Made by a program: the position numbers and the translations under genes. The notes under the pieces were generated by a model. It was not told the DNA's origin and did not search any database. It saw only the letters and a program-made list of their open reading frames with translations. DNA of 64,000 bases. Origin: Dactylosporangium fulvum. GTDB lineage: Bacteria > Actinomycetota > Actinomycetes > Mycobacteriales > Micromonosporaceae. Each line of letters starts with the position of its first letter. Within the stretch, counting starts at the first letter, position 1. The stretch covers positions 1-64,000 of the forward strand of contig NZ_CP073720.1 in NCBI RefSeq assembly GCF_025137375.1, read 5' to 3'. Positions 20,877-29,290 of the stretch are shown here, piece by piece.

Positions 20877-21605
20877 TCAGGTAAGCGGGAAGGAGTCCTC
20901 GAACTCGTGCCGTGCCGGCGGTACCACCACATCGAGCGCGAACGCTGGCAGGCCTTCACGGGTGTAGACCGAGAACAGTGCGGTCAACACCCAGTCGTTC
21001 CGGTCGATCTCCAGAAGTTGCCGCTCCTCGGCCGTCGCCGGCCGCGCCGAGATCCGTTCGGTGGCGTGGCCGAACTGCAGGCCCTTCCGCGTTGCGAGGT
21101 GTTGGAGCAAGCCCTCGGGCAGAGGGTCGGTCGACCCGACAGCCGTACCCTCGGCCAGGTCCGCCGGCACGTACGCCGTGCCCAGCTCGACCGGCCCCAG
21201 CCCGTCGACGCTCACCAGGCGGCGCCGCACCACGACGGGCGAGCCTTCGCGGATGTCGAGCGCTGAAGCGGCCCGCGTCGGTGCCGGGACCTCGGCGACG
21301 TCGATGATCCGTACGCGGCCCTCGGCTTCGTCTGCCAGCAGAGCGGCGGCATGGGCTGGCATGGTGCGGGGTTCCGGCGGCTTCGACCGGACGAACCGGC
21401 CCTTGCCCTGCTGCGTATCGATCCACCCGTCCTGGCGGAGGATCTCCAGCGCCCGGACGACCGTCGGCCGGGACGTGTCGAACTCCTTCATCAGCGCGCT
21501 TTCGCTGGGCAGCATCACGCCGGACGGGTACGTGCCGTCCTCGATGCGCGCCTGGAGCGTGTTGACGATCGTGATGTATTTGGGCGGCGCATACTCGATC
21601 GGCAT
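20877..21605 (-). CDS. korSA: GntR/UTRA regulator (KorSA-like repressor)
   Basis: The 242-residue protein has an N-terminal winged helix-turn-helix (PKYITIVNTLQARIEDGTYP, then LPSESALMKEFDTSRPTVVRAL) at about 5-75 and a C-terminal UTRA effector domain (about 90-235, with the GTAYVP and GLLQHLA segments). In pSAM2-type elements KorSA of this family represses pra and thereby replication and transfer. An operator-like CTTGTCAAG lies 33 bp upstream of the start, consistent with autoregulation. ATG 21605 is preferred over the GTG 9 bp upstream. Confidence 0.88.
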   Translation of the reverse strand: MPIEYAPPKYITIVNTLQARIEDGTYPSGVMLPSESALMKEFDTSRPTVVRALEILRQDGWIDTQQGKGRFVRSKPPEPRTMPAHAAALLADEAEGRVRIIDVAEVPAPTRAASALDIREGSPVVVRRRLVSVDGLGPVELGTAYVPADLAEGTAVGSTDPLPEGLLQHLATRKGLQFGHATERISARPATAEERQLLEIDRNDWVLTALFSVYTREGLPAFALDVVVPPARHEFEDSFPLT

Positions 21606-21637
21606 CGAGACCACCGTTCAAGAAGACGACAACATAG

Positions 21638-21646
21638 CTTGTCAAG
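21638..21646. promoter_or_regulatory. Operator-like CTTGTCAAG upstream of the GntR gene
   Basis: A perfect odd palindrome (CTTG T CAAG) sits 33 bp before the GntR start and differs by one base from CTTGTTAAG in the pra leader. Likely autoregulatory site. Confidence 0.6.
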
Positions 21647-21752
21647 AGCTTAACTGCAGGGGTAAACCCCTGTCGATTCGGCCGTTCAGCCGACGGGCAG
21701 CACGTAGCCCGACCTGGCGACAGCCACGCCGCTCGGCCGGGGTCACGGCGAG

Positions 21753-22148
21753 CTACTGCCGAGCGTCGAGGTCGGCTTCGCGGAGCTTGATCGACTCGAC
21801 GTGACGACGCCAGACGATCTCCATCGCAGCCTCGTAGCCGTGCGCTTGATACTCGCCCTTGTCGGGTTCGCGCGCCTCGATCTCGTCCACGTAGTCCGTT
21901 GTGAACTCTGCGATCGCGGCGGCGCGGTCCTGGGCGTACCGGCTGCGTTGCTTCGGCTGCAGCTCGCGCCAGCAGCGAGCAACCTCCCGCACGAGAACAC
22001 GGCGATCATGTGGATCGTCGAGCCGGTTGGCCCGCAGAGCCACCTCACGGCCGCCGTTCAACTCGGCGCAGCGCCCGATCAGCGGCAACAGCGTGAGCGC
22101 GACCTCCAGTTGCAGCTCAGCGTCAGCTGCTTGTCCTTGCCCAGCCAT
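21753..22148 (-). CDS. Hypothetical element protein, 131 aa
   Basis: The protein starts MAGQGQAADAELQLEVALTLLPLIGRC and is rich in charged residues and predicted helix; it has WRELQPKQRSRYAQDRAAAIAEF near the middle. No membrane segment, no recognised family. ATG 22148 follows a GGGGG stretch. Its position with other short accessory genes on the same strand suggests AICE cargo or maintenance function. Confidence 0.65.
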   Translation of the reverse strand: MAGQGQAADAELQLEVALTLLPLIGRCAELNGGREVALRANRLDDPHDRRVLVREVARCWRELQPKQRSRYAQDRAAAIAEFTTDYVDEIEAREPDKGEYQAHGYEAAMEIVWRRHVESIKLREADLDARQ

Positions 22149-22248
22149 GTTGCGACCCCCTCTGAGCCTGGCCCGCACCGAACTGGCGCGGGATGGGACG
22201 ATGGGGCGCGGTCCCTTGGTGCTACCGACATCAAGGGGCCGCCCCGAA

Positions 22249-22554
22249 TTACGAGCCCTGTTCGTTCTCAGCCGGCGCGATGACATCGACCGACTCTGCT
22301 TCTTCTCTGGTCAGTGCCTCGCGCAGCGTCGCAGCGTGTGCCGTCAACTCCGCACTCAATCGCTCAAGCGGCTTGATCACCGAGTCCGACGGACCCTGGT
22401 GCCCGAACTCCAGAATCACCGTCGAGTCGTCGTCTTTGACCACCACGACTACCGAGCCGTCATCCTCGACCGCCCGCCAGGCCCACAGTGTCCGGGCGTC
22501 GAGGTAGACGTCGCCCCTGGGCGCCTTCCGTACAGTCGCCACCCGGAAACTCAT
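22249..22554 (-). CDS. Hypothetical element protein, 101 aa
   Basis: MSFRVATVRKAPRGDVYLDART leads into a beta-rich half containing VVVVVKDDDSTVILEFG, followed by a helical C-terminal half with LERLSAELTAHAATLREAL. ATG 22554 overlaps the stop of the upstream 75-aa gene (ATGA), so the two are coupled. Family not recognised. Confidence 0.65.
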   Translation of the reverse strand: MSFRVATVRKAPRGDVYLDARTLWAWRAVEDDGSVVVVVKDDDSTVILEFGHQGPSDSVIKPLERLSAELTAHAATLREALTREEAESVDVIAPAENEQGS

Positions 22555-22778
22555 AGACTCCGCGCCTTCGTCTGGTTGGCCCGCCATGCCTGACCCCGCG
22601 TCAGGCGAAACTCTTGCATCAGCACCGTTGGGCTGTTCCAGTCGACGACGGCCGAGCCGAGACCCTCCTGATACGGCCGAGGCATGTCCTGGCAATGAAC
22701 CCGCCCGCGTGGCCACGACGCGCCGCAGGCTCTGCACCGGAACCCCCACCGCCACCAACTCCAGACACGAACGTGCAT
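22551..22778 (-). CDS. Small Cys-containing protein, 75 aa
   Basis: The N terminus is Trp/Arg-rich (MHVRVWSWWRWGFRCRACGASW) with a CRAC pair and a later HC, suggesting a small zinc-binding fold. The rest is soluble. ATG 22778 has a GGGAGG ribosome-binding site 6 bp upstream. Coupled by overlap to the 101-aa gene. Family not recognised. Confidence 0.6.
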   Translation of the reverse strand: MHVRVWSWWRWGFRCRACGASWPRGRVHCQDMPRPYQEGLGSAVVDWNSPTVLMQEFRLTRGQAWRANQTKARSL

Positions 22779-22813
22779 CTGCCCTCCCTTGGATTTCGTT
22801 TGCAGACAGCCGG

Positions 22814-22993
22814 CTACGACTTCGACGGCGAGGTACGGCTCTGATCCATGGCCGTGCCGTTGCAGTCCACGCATGATCCGACCGCGAGTACCGCAGCGTT
22901 TTCGCCGGTTCGAAGCCGTCCCCGCAGACTGATCACCTTCCAGCCGCGGCCCTCGCACGAACCACACGAAGAAGACGGATTGCGGTGCGTCAC
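22814..22993 (-). CDS. Small zinc-ribbon-like protein, 59 aa
   Basis: Two pairs of the DnaJ-like CxxCxG type are visible, CGSCEGRGW and CVDCNGTA, separated by about 25 residues. Such short CxxCxGxG proteins are common in actinomycete mobile elements, with unknown role. GTG 22993 is the likely start; the frame is open to ATG 23053, but that would reach the palindrome of the divergent promoter. It is divergent from the XRE regulator. Confidence 0.6.
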   Translation of the reverse strand: MTHRNPSSSCGSCEGRGWKVISLRGRLRTGENAAVLAVGSCVDCNGTAMDQSRTSPSKS

Positions 22994-23055
22994 CAGGCAC
23001 CACCTACGCGAGCCGCCCGAATCATGAGTCGAGCGTCTACCCAGATTCGGCATTT

Positions 23056-23078
23056 ACCCCGGAAAATTGTTCCGGGGT
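23056..23078. promoter_or_regulatory. Perfect palindrome between divergent cargo genes
   Basis: ACCCCGGAA (23056-23064) and TTCCGGGGT (23070-23078) are perfect 9-bp arms around AATTG. The element lies 31 bp before the XRE/TPR regulator gene and upstream of the divergent small-protein genes. Such a strong operator-like palindrome suggests autoregulation by the adjacent XRE protein (inference). Confidence 0.6.
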
Positions 23079-23108
23079 CAACTCGGAGGGCGGTGCGACG
23101 CTTACAGC

Positions 23109-24335
23109 ATGCGCGGGATGACGAACACATTGACCATCGGCGAACGAGTCGCCTGGTACCGCCGCCGACGCGGCATGTCGCAGGAGGTCCTGGCCGGCCT
23201 CGTCGGCCGAACGGTCGACTGGCTGAGCAAGGTCGAGAACAACCGCATCGACCTCGACCGGCTCTCCGTCATCAAGTCCCTCGCCGACATGCTGGACGTC
23301 GCCCTCGCCGACCTGGTCGCCGAGCCGTCGCTGATGGAGTGGACCAGCGACAGTGGCATGCGCACCGTGCCCGCCCTGCGCGCCGCCCTCATGGACTACC
23401 GCAACGTCACCCCGTTCGGCGCCAGCATCAGCGCCGTCGAGCCACCCACCGTCCCGGTGCTGCAGCATGAGCTGTCGACGCTGTGGGACGCCTACCAGTC
23501 CGCCCGCTTCGGCTACGTCACCGGCCGGCTCCCCAGTCTCATCGCCCACGCCGAGGCCGCCGTCAGCACCTTCACCGGCGACGACCTCGACGCGGCCCGC
23601 CGAGTCCTCGGCCTGGCGTACCAGCTCGCCGCCGTACAGCTGACGAAGATCGGCGAAGCCGACCTCGCCTGGATCGCCGCCGACCGCGGACTCGGCGCCG
23701 CCCGGGCCGCTGGCGACATCGTGCTGACCGGCACGCTCCTGCGCTCCGTCACCCACGCGCTCCAGGCCACCGGCCGCTACCGCGAGGCCGTACAGCTCAC
23801 CAACGACGCCGCGAACTACCTGGAGCCGAACCTCAGCGACCCGTCACCCGAGATGCTGTCGGTGTACGGCACGCTGTTCCTCGCCGGCTCCATCGCCGCC
23901 GCCCGCGCCAACGACGCGATCACCACCCGGACCTTCCTCCAAGCCGCCGACGAGGCCGCCACCCGGCTCGGCAAGGACGCCAACCACCTCTGGACCGCGT
24001 TCGGCCCCACCAACGTCGCCATCCACCGGGTCGCTACTGCCGCCGAGCTCGGCGACGTCCAGGTCGCCGTCGACCTCGGCCCGCAGGTGGATACTTCCGG
24101 CATGCCGATGGAGCGGCGCGTACGGCACGCACTCGAGGTCGCCCGCGCATACAGTGCGTGGAACCGCGCTGATGAGGCGCTCGACACGCTGCTCGAGGCC
24201 GAGCGGATGGCCCCGGAGCAGGTCCGGTACCACGTGCTGAGCCGCCAGTTGGTCCTCACATGGGTCCGGCAGCAGCGAACCAAGCCGTCGACGGCGCTGG
24301 TCGAGCTGGCCCGCCGGCTCGACGTCATGGACTGA
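23109..24335 (+). CDS. XRE-family regulator with C-terminal TPR-like domain
   Basis: The 408-residue protein has an N-terminal helix-turn-helix (GERVAWYRRRRGMSQEVLAGLVG, seen as GERVAWYRRRRGMSQ and EVLAGLVGRTVDWLSKVEN) at about 8-65, followed by a long all-helical, TPR-like region that probably binds a ligand or peptide. Regulators of this architecture are frequent in Streptomyces and Micromonosporaceae, often next to a YdcF-family gene as here. ATG 23109 is close to the palindrome and lacks a clear ribosome-binding site, so translation may be leaderless; ATG 23118 is an alternative. Confidence 0.85.
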   Translation: MRGMTNTLTIGERVAWYRRRRGMSQEVLAGLVGRTVDWLSKVENNRIDLDRLSVIKSLADMLDVALADLVAEPSLMEWTSDSGMRTVPALRAALMDYRNVTPFGASISAVEPPTVPVLQHELSTLWDAYQSARFGYVTGRLPSLIAHAEAAVSTFTGDDLDAARRVLGLAYQLAAVQLTKIGEADLAWIAADRGLGAARAAGDIVLTGTLLRSVTHALQATGRYREAVQLTNDAANYLEPNLSDPSPEMLSVYGTLFLAGSIAAARANDAITTRTFLQAADEAATRLGKDANHLWTAFGPTNVAIHRVATAAELGDVQVAVDLGPQVDTSGMPMERRVRHALEVARAYSAWNRADEALDTLLEAERMAPEQVRYHVLSRQLVLTWVRQQRTKPSTALVELARRLDVMD

Positions 24336-24362
24336 GCGGCCCGCGCCGGCACCGCTTACTGT

Positions 24363-25076
24363 GTGGGCGTGACGCATGCCGAGGAGAGCACCGCAGCGAC
24401 CACGATCCCGGAAGAACACCGCGCCGACGTCGAGACGTTGTGGGAGTACCACAACATGCACCACGAACCCCGCCCGTGCGACGTCGGCATCGGCCTCGGC
24501 AGCCACGACCTGGGCGTCGCCATCATCGCGACCGACCTCTACCACCGCGGCATGTACCCGCTACTGGTCTTCACCGGCGCAAACGCCCCGACCACGGTCA
24601 AACGCTTCCCGCGTGGCGAAGCCGTCCATTATGCCGAGTACGCCATCGAGCACGGCGTGCCGGTTGATGTGGTGTTCGTCGAGCCCGAGGCGACCAACAC
24701 CCAGCAGAACTTCGAGCTGACTCGCAAGCTCCTCGACGACTGAGGTGTCGCCGCCCGCTCAGCGATCGTCATGTCCCGCCCCTACCAGCAGCGCCGCGCG
24801 TATGCGACCGCCAAGAAGCTCTGGCCCGAGCTGGACGTCATCTGCGCCTCTAACCCGCTGGGGCTGGACGACTACGTACGCAGTATCGGCGATACCAACA
24901 AGGTCATCAGCATGCTGGTAGGCGATACCCAGAGGGTGAGGGTCTACGCTGACCGTGGGTTCGCGGTCGCGCAGCACATTCCGACGAGCGTCTCCGCTGC
25001 GTATGAACGACTGGCTGCTGCTGGTTTTACCAGCCGCCTAATAGCACCCGAGAGACCGACAGGGGCGGGTCGATGA
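24363..25076 (+). pseudogene. YdcF/DUF218-family gene broken by one in-frame TGA
   Basis: The first part (GTG 24363 or 24369 to TGA 24741-24743) has the DUF218 N-terminal half: VGIGLGSHDLGVAIIATDLY, later FTGAN, EAVHYAEYAIEHGVP and TNTQQNFELTRKLL. In the same frame after the TGA comes GVAARSAIVMSRPYQQRRAY, then DTNKVISMLVGDTQR, the matching C-terminal half. The two together make one roughly 237-residue protein, and the TGA stands where an Arg codon CGA is expected. It is read as a recent nonsense mutation. It could still be expressed as two pieces or by read-through. Confidence 0.8.
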
Positions 25077-25212
25077 AGCCACCGAATGAGAACGGCACAG
25101 CTCACGAGCCGGCCAACGGCACGGGGAACACCAACCCTTAACCTAATAGGGCCACTAGACGCCTCCGAGAGTTCGCGAATCGGCGGTTGCACCAAGCCTC
25201 TACCGTTGCCGT

Positions 25213-26004
25213 ATGGCTCCTGATGCAAGGGAATCGGCAGCAAGTAAAAGTGGTGCTGCGATATTGGGCGCACTATCCGCCGCTGCATTGACCGCATATA
25301 CGGGCGAGCCCGTGAGTAGCTCGGCGGCAGGCGCCGCGCTCGGCGCAGTCCTCGACGATATCGGCGAACGCATGCTAAGCAAGCGAGAGCAGCGCAGAGT
25401 TAAGACTGTCGTCACGCACGCAGCACGATCGATCAAGCAGAGATGGGTTGAGGGTCACGACCTGCGTGAAGACGGATTCTTTGCGGCCGACACGGATAGT
25501 CGATCATTCTTCGAAGAGATCACGGAAGGCGTACTCCTTGCTGCGCAGCGTGAGTACCAGGAACGGAAGCTCCCGTATCTTGGCAACCTGATTGCGAATG
25601 TTGCTTACACCCCCAACATCGACCGGGCGAGTGCGAATTGGGCGGTACGAACCGCGTCAGAACTGGGCTGGACGCAATACATGCTGCTATCGACCGTTGG
25701 CCGAGAGAGCATCTCCTTGCCGGACGTTGAGATCGGCAAAAGCAACCAAAACTGGCATAGCTGGTCTATCCATCACGAGCTACACGATTTGAGTTGGACG
25801 AGATCTCTTGTGGGCGCTCCACCACTGCAAACCGAGTCGCTGCGCCTAACCAAAATTAACACCAACGCCGCTGCGATGCGTCTTAACTCAGGTGGGACCC
25901 TCCTGTTCCACCTGCTCGAACTGAACGAGGTCCCTCTCCAGGAGCTCGAAGATCTGCTGAATCGAATGACGAGGGAGGCGCCGGAAGAAGGGCCGGCTAC
26001 TTAG
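25213..26004 (+). CDS. Unrecognised cargo protein, 263 aa
   Basis: The N terminus has a Gly/Ala-rich hydrophobic stretch (GAAILGALSAAALTAYTGEP and SSSAAGAALGAVLDDIGERM) like a glycine zipper or membrane hairpin. A charged helical region follows, with KLPYLGNLIANVAYTP near residue 125 and a C-terminal helical end with FHLLELNEVPLQELEDLL. GC content is visibly lower than the surroundings, as expected for recently acquired cargo. Layout (short membrane-active end plus helical body) recalls some abortive-infection proteins, but no family is identified. Confidence 0.7.
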   Translation: MAPDARESAASKSGAAILGALSAAALTAYTGEPVSSSAAGAALGAVLDDIGERMLSKREQRRVKTVVTHAARSIKQRWVEGHDLREDGFFAADTDSRSFFEEITEGVLLAAQREYQERKLPYLGNLIANVAYTPNIDRASANWAVRTASELGWTQYMLLSTVGRESISLPDVEIGKSNQNWHSWSIHHELHDLSWTRSLVGAPPLQTESLRLTKINTNAAAMRLNSGGTLLFHLLELNEVPLQELEDLLNRMTREAPEEGPAT

Positions 26005-26199
26005 TCAGCGGGAGTGGCTTGTCCGCGTGGCATGCTGCCTGGCCGCCGCAATTCTGGTCGCAATCCGGAGCTGATAGTGCGGCGGGCCGCCCTTCGCCGC
26101 CGTTGCTCAGGTTGACGTGGCGCGTGTGTACACGCTTGATGACTATGGCGACCGCTGCCCGGGTATTGCGTCGATCCGCGATACCTTGCGAGAAATTTC

Positions 26200-27270
26200 T
26201 CAGCATTGTGGCGCCTGGTGTACGCGAGACAATTTGATCAGTGGAGCGGGGCGACCGCCCGACCTCTTGTCAACGGTGCAGACCATTCGTGACTTCACCT
26301 TATCCGCTTTCACATAAACAACCTCGCGGTCCTCTTCCCGTAGGATCACGTGCCAGCCGTCTTTTGCAGATAGCGTGTACCCCACGATCACCTCATTGGA
26401 ATCGTTTGAGATTTTCTCGGCTGGAAACCAAGGATATCTGGCAATGCTGGCGAGGCCACGAATTTCGTGCGGATTGTCGTATACCTTGGATGCTGAGACG
26501 AACATAACAAAGCAAACGACAGCCATCGCTGTAGCGCACACCAGGCAGACACTCTGACGACCAGCGAAACGGCCCACACGGTTCGATAGTCGGCGCCGAC
26601 GTTCACGCCTTCCCTTCTCCCTTCGCCTTGAGTCAGAGTCCGTGTAGTGTCTCCTTCTATCTTCCTCCCGCGTATGAGCTCTCAACTGAATTCGATTTAA
26701 GGTCGCACGCCAGGCCAGGATGCCGGCAAGTGTGCAGTACGCCACTGTCTGCATCTGCCAGCTGTTGGTCACGTAGCCGACGCCTTCTCCGCTAAAACCG
26801 TGTAGCGTATGGCGCCATATAGCGGCGTCGCAAAGGTCGCCACTTCGGATGTGGTGCCAGGATGATTGGGCTGTCTTGGCTAGTTCAATAGCCCGAAATC
26901 TTACTTCATTAAGAACCGCCTTGGGTGTCCGAACGTACGCCGGACTGGCGATCAGACACGCGACGGCGCTCAGAGTCGCGAGCTGAAAACGCCGAAAGAG
27001 AGCCAGGCCGAGTGTCAATGCCGGCAGGAACGGGGGAATTAGCGGAATCACAGTCCCTAGAAGGGTGTCGACGGCCCCCTTCTCCGATGCGAGGGTGCTG
27101 GCCGTTGTAGTGTCGTAATTGGATATGACGATAAGGCGGATTCCGGTAGCGACTAAGATCACTGCGGGAGAAGCTATCAAAATCCGAATCGGTCGGGAGA
27201 GTCTTTTGGTCGGAGCCGACTCGGGCTGAGGTAGGTCTCGAGGTTGATCTTTCGTGCTGTTCGAAGGCAT
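26200..27270 (-). CDS. Unrecognised multi-pass membrane protein, 356 aa
   Basis: About four hydrophobic segments are visible: IRILIASPAVILVATGIRLIV, split as IRILIASPAVILVA and TGIRLIV, then LIPPFLPALTLGLALF, LATLSAVACLIASPAYV, and VCATAMAVVCFVMFVSAS. A very basic stretch (REKGRRERRRRLSNRVGR) precedes the last segment, and a soluble C-terminal domain of about 90 residues follows. Lower GC and less biased codons than flanking genes mark it as foreign cargo. It is convergent with the 263-aa gene. No function can be assigned. Confidence 0.65.
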   Translation of the reverse strand: MPSNSTKDQPRDLPQPESAPTKRLSRPIRILIASPAVILVATGIRLIVISNYDTTTASTLASEKGAVDTLLGTVIPLIPPFLPALTLGLALFRRFQLATLSAVACLIASPAYVRTPKAVLNEVRFRAIELAKTAQSSWHHIRSGDLCDAAIWRHTLHGFSGEGVGYVTNSWQMQTVAYCTLAGILAWRATLNRIQLRAHTREEDRRRHYTDSDSRRREKGRRERRRRLSNRVGRFAGRQSVCLVCATAMAVVCFVMFVSASKVYDNPHEIRGLASIARYPWFPAEKISNDSNEVIVGYTLSAKDGWHVILREEDREVVYVKADKVKSRMVCTVDKRSGGRPAPLIKLSRVHQAPQC

Positions 27271-27559
27271 GCTCCACCAAACGACGTCAATCGAAGTATG
27301 CCCAATACATCACAATTCATGGGTGCTGTGTCAATGACCCAAAGTTGGAAGAAGTTACCTGGTAGGACGATGTCGGAACCGTTCGACGATCTCCGCAATG
27401 GATATGTGGCTGAGCGATTCCGGCAACGAACCGGGCGAGCCGCCCAGGACTCGTCGGATCTGCGGACGCTGAAACCGGGTGGCCACCACGTCTGACGTTT
27501 GCGTCGGCAGCGGACCAAGGAAGTCGACGCGGCTAGGAGAGCCCGTGCAGGCTCGTGGC

Positions 27560-27912
27560 ATGACGCATGCTGAGGAGAACATCGCAGCTATCACGATCCC
27601 GGAAGGACACCGCGCAGACGTAGTGCATGTTGCCGGAGTATCACAACATGCACCACGAACTGCGCCCGTGTGGCGTCGGCATCGGTCTCGGCAGTCCCGA
27701 CCTGGGCGTGGCCATCATCGCCACCCACCTCTACCACCACGTTGTACCCGCAGCTGGTCTGCACCGGCGCCAACGTCCCAAAGACATCGAACGCTTCCCA
27801 CACGGCGAGGCGGTGCACTATGCCGAGTACGCCATCGAGCACGGCGCGCCGGCCGACAGCCGTGCTCGTCGAGCCCGACGCGACGAACGCGCAGCACGTT
27901 AAGCATCTGGTG
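27560..27912 (+). pseudogene. Decayed second copy of the YdcF-family gene
   Basis: This stretch repeats 24369-24740 with clear nucleotide similarity (for example ATCCCGGAAG, CACAACATGCACCACGAAC, CATCGAGCACGGC) but has several small insertions and deletions, so pieces of the protein appear in three frames: THAEENIAAITIPEGHRADV, then YHNMHHELRPCGVGIGLGS, then VLVEPDATNAQH. No C-terminal half is seen. It is a degenerate partial duplicate or the remnant of an older cassette. Confidence 0.8.
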
Positions 27913-28459
27913 GGACGCGAGTGTCAAGCATGTGCCGGGACCGGACAGTGTCGCGTGCAAACGCATTGCCGAATTGGGCTGTACTAGATCAAGGCGCCTA
28001 CGGCGCAGCCCGCGCACGGTCGCCGGCCCAGCGTGCGACCGGCGCCCGCGCTCCGCGTCGGCGCCGTAATCCCGCCCGGCCGGAACGCCGCGCACGGACT
28101 GCGTGGCCTGGTCTTGAAAGAGCTCGGTCAGCTTGCGGCCTCCGATGGTTCGGCAGCTTTTGACCTCGGTCCGTTGGGCTACATGACGTAGCTCCCGCGG
28201 GCACCGGTCGGCGCTGGGGCACCTCCCTGCCGACTCTGCGTGTAGTTCCGCTCTTGCCTCCGGCGGGGCCTCCAGCCGGGGCCTCAGGGTTCCGGTGGGA
28301 GTCCCGCCGCACACCCGACGTCCGGGCAAGCCAACGGGCCGGCGACGGGGGCCGCCAAGCGTGGTCGCGGACGTTGCCGTCGGTACTCACGAGGGCAGCC
28401 CCCGCCGCCGGCCCGTTCCCGAGAGGCAGACGACGGGTATACGGCGGGGTCGGGTGGCG
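27913..28459. other. Non-coding stretch in the element
   Basis: About 550 bp without a gene I can support. Open frames here are short or have the amino-acid make-up of GC-rich chance frames (Arg, Pro, Ala, Gly). It may be eroded sequence linked to the decayed YdcF copy. Confidence 0.45.
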
Positions 28460-29131
28460 TTACGGCGTTGTTGGTTCGCGGCGCATGGACCATTGGTCGT
28501 CCGCGAACCTCACCACGGCGTTGATCTGGTCAATCTTCAGCGGCGCGACCGCAAGGACCAGCTCGCCCACGGCCCGAAGTCTGGGAACCCGATCCTGCAC
28601 GGACGGACGTGGAGGCGGTCCCTCGGTTGTGCGAGCGGCCATCGCTTCAAGGTCGTCGGCGCGGACACACAGCGTCGCGGCCATTAGCTCCAGCCGTTCG
28701 GGCATCGGCACGCGGCCGTTGCCCATCGCCATCGCGACCGTGCTCTCAGCGGACCACGTCGCATAAGCCACGGCTCGTCGGCTGAGGTTTCGGACCAGGA
28801 GCAGCCGTCTGAACACCGCCCCGAATGTCACCGTCTCCAGTTCTGCCAGGGATGCTGGGCCGCCTGTGATCTCTGTTCTGGGCAGCGACCGGGCGTAGTC
28901 CCGGACCGCTTCGGCTTCCGAGATCTGTAATCCGTACTTGATCAACGACTCCACAAGGCCCGTGACATCGGGCTCGGCGGGCATGTACTCAGCAGGGATC
29001 TCGGCGCCGGCGATGGCGAGTACGTCGGCGGGCCGCAGGTCGAGTATCGGCGCCAGGTCGAGCAGCTGTCCGTGTGCCGGCACTGCGACTCCACGATGCG
29101 CGCAGAGTCGCTCCAGCGGGGTCGCAGTCAT
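28460..29131 (-). CDS. Hypothetical regulator-like protein, 223 aa
   Basis: The product starts MTATPLERLCAHRGVAVPAHGQ and is helical and soluble, with LLLVRNLSRRAVAYATWSAEST in the middle that may be a helix-turn-helix, and a C-terminal part ending with INAVVRFADDQWSM. No family is named with confidence. ATG 29131 is preferred over an upstream GTG/ATG at 29167. It is the last element gene before attR. Confidence 0.6.
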   Translation of the reverse strand: MTATPLERLCAHRGVAVPAHGQLLDLAPILDLRPADVLAIAGAEIPAEYMPAEPDVTGLVESLIKYGLQISEAEAVRDYARSLPRTEITGGPASLAELETVTFGAVFRRLLLVRNLSRRAVAYATWSAESTVAMAMGNGRVPMPERLELMAATLCVRADDLEAMAARTTEGPPPRPSVQDRVPRLRAVGELVLAVAPLKIDQINAVVRFADDQWSMRREPTTP

Positions 29132-29169
29132 ATCTGCCAATCTACCGGTAGGCCTGTCCAAGATCATCG

Positions 29170-29187
29170 GGACCAGATCCGGACCAA
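29170..29187 (+). repeat. Paired GGACCAR repeats near attR (putative arm sites)
   Basis: GGACCAG (29170-29176) and GGACCAA (29181-29187) are 11 bp apart, the same spacing as the pair near attL. A further inverted repeat CTGTCAA/TTGACAG lies at 29204-29210 and 29224-29230. These are candidate integrase or Xis binding sites. Confidence 0.5.
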
Positions 29188-29290
29188 ATGAGAGCGAGAA
29201 GAGCTGTCAAACGATCACAAGGGTTGACAGTGTTCTGCCTGTTCAAGGGCCGGATCTGCCCGATACACGCGATCTTCAACGGCCGTCCGA

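Noticed and set aside
27370..27495. Short plus-strand ORF (41 aa) before the decayed YdcF copy
   Set aside because: No ribosome-binding site, no family and an equally long antisense frame; evidence is too thin.
28254..28766. Plus-strand open frames at 28.2-28.8 kb
   Set aside because: They are antisense to the 223-aa gene or composed of Arg/Gly/Pro chance sequence.
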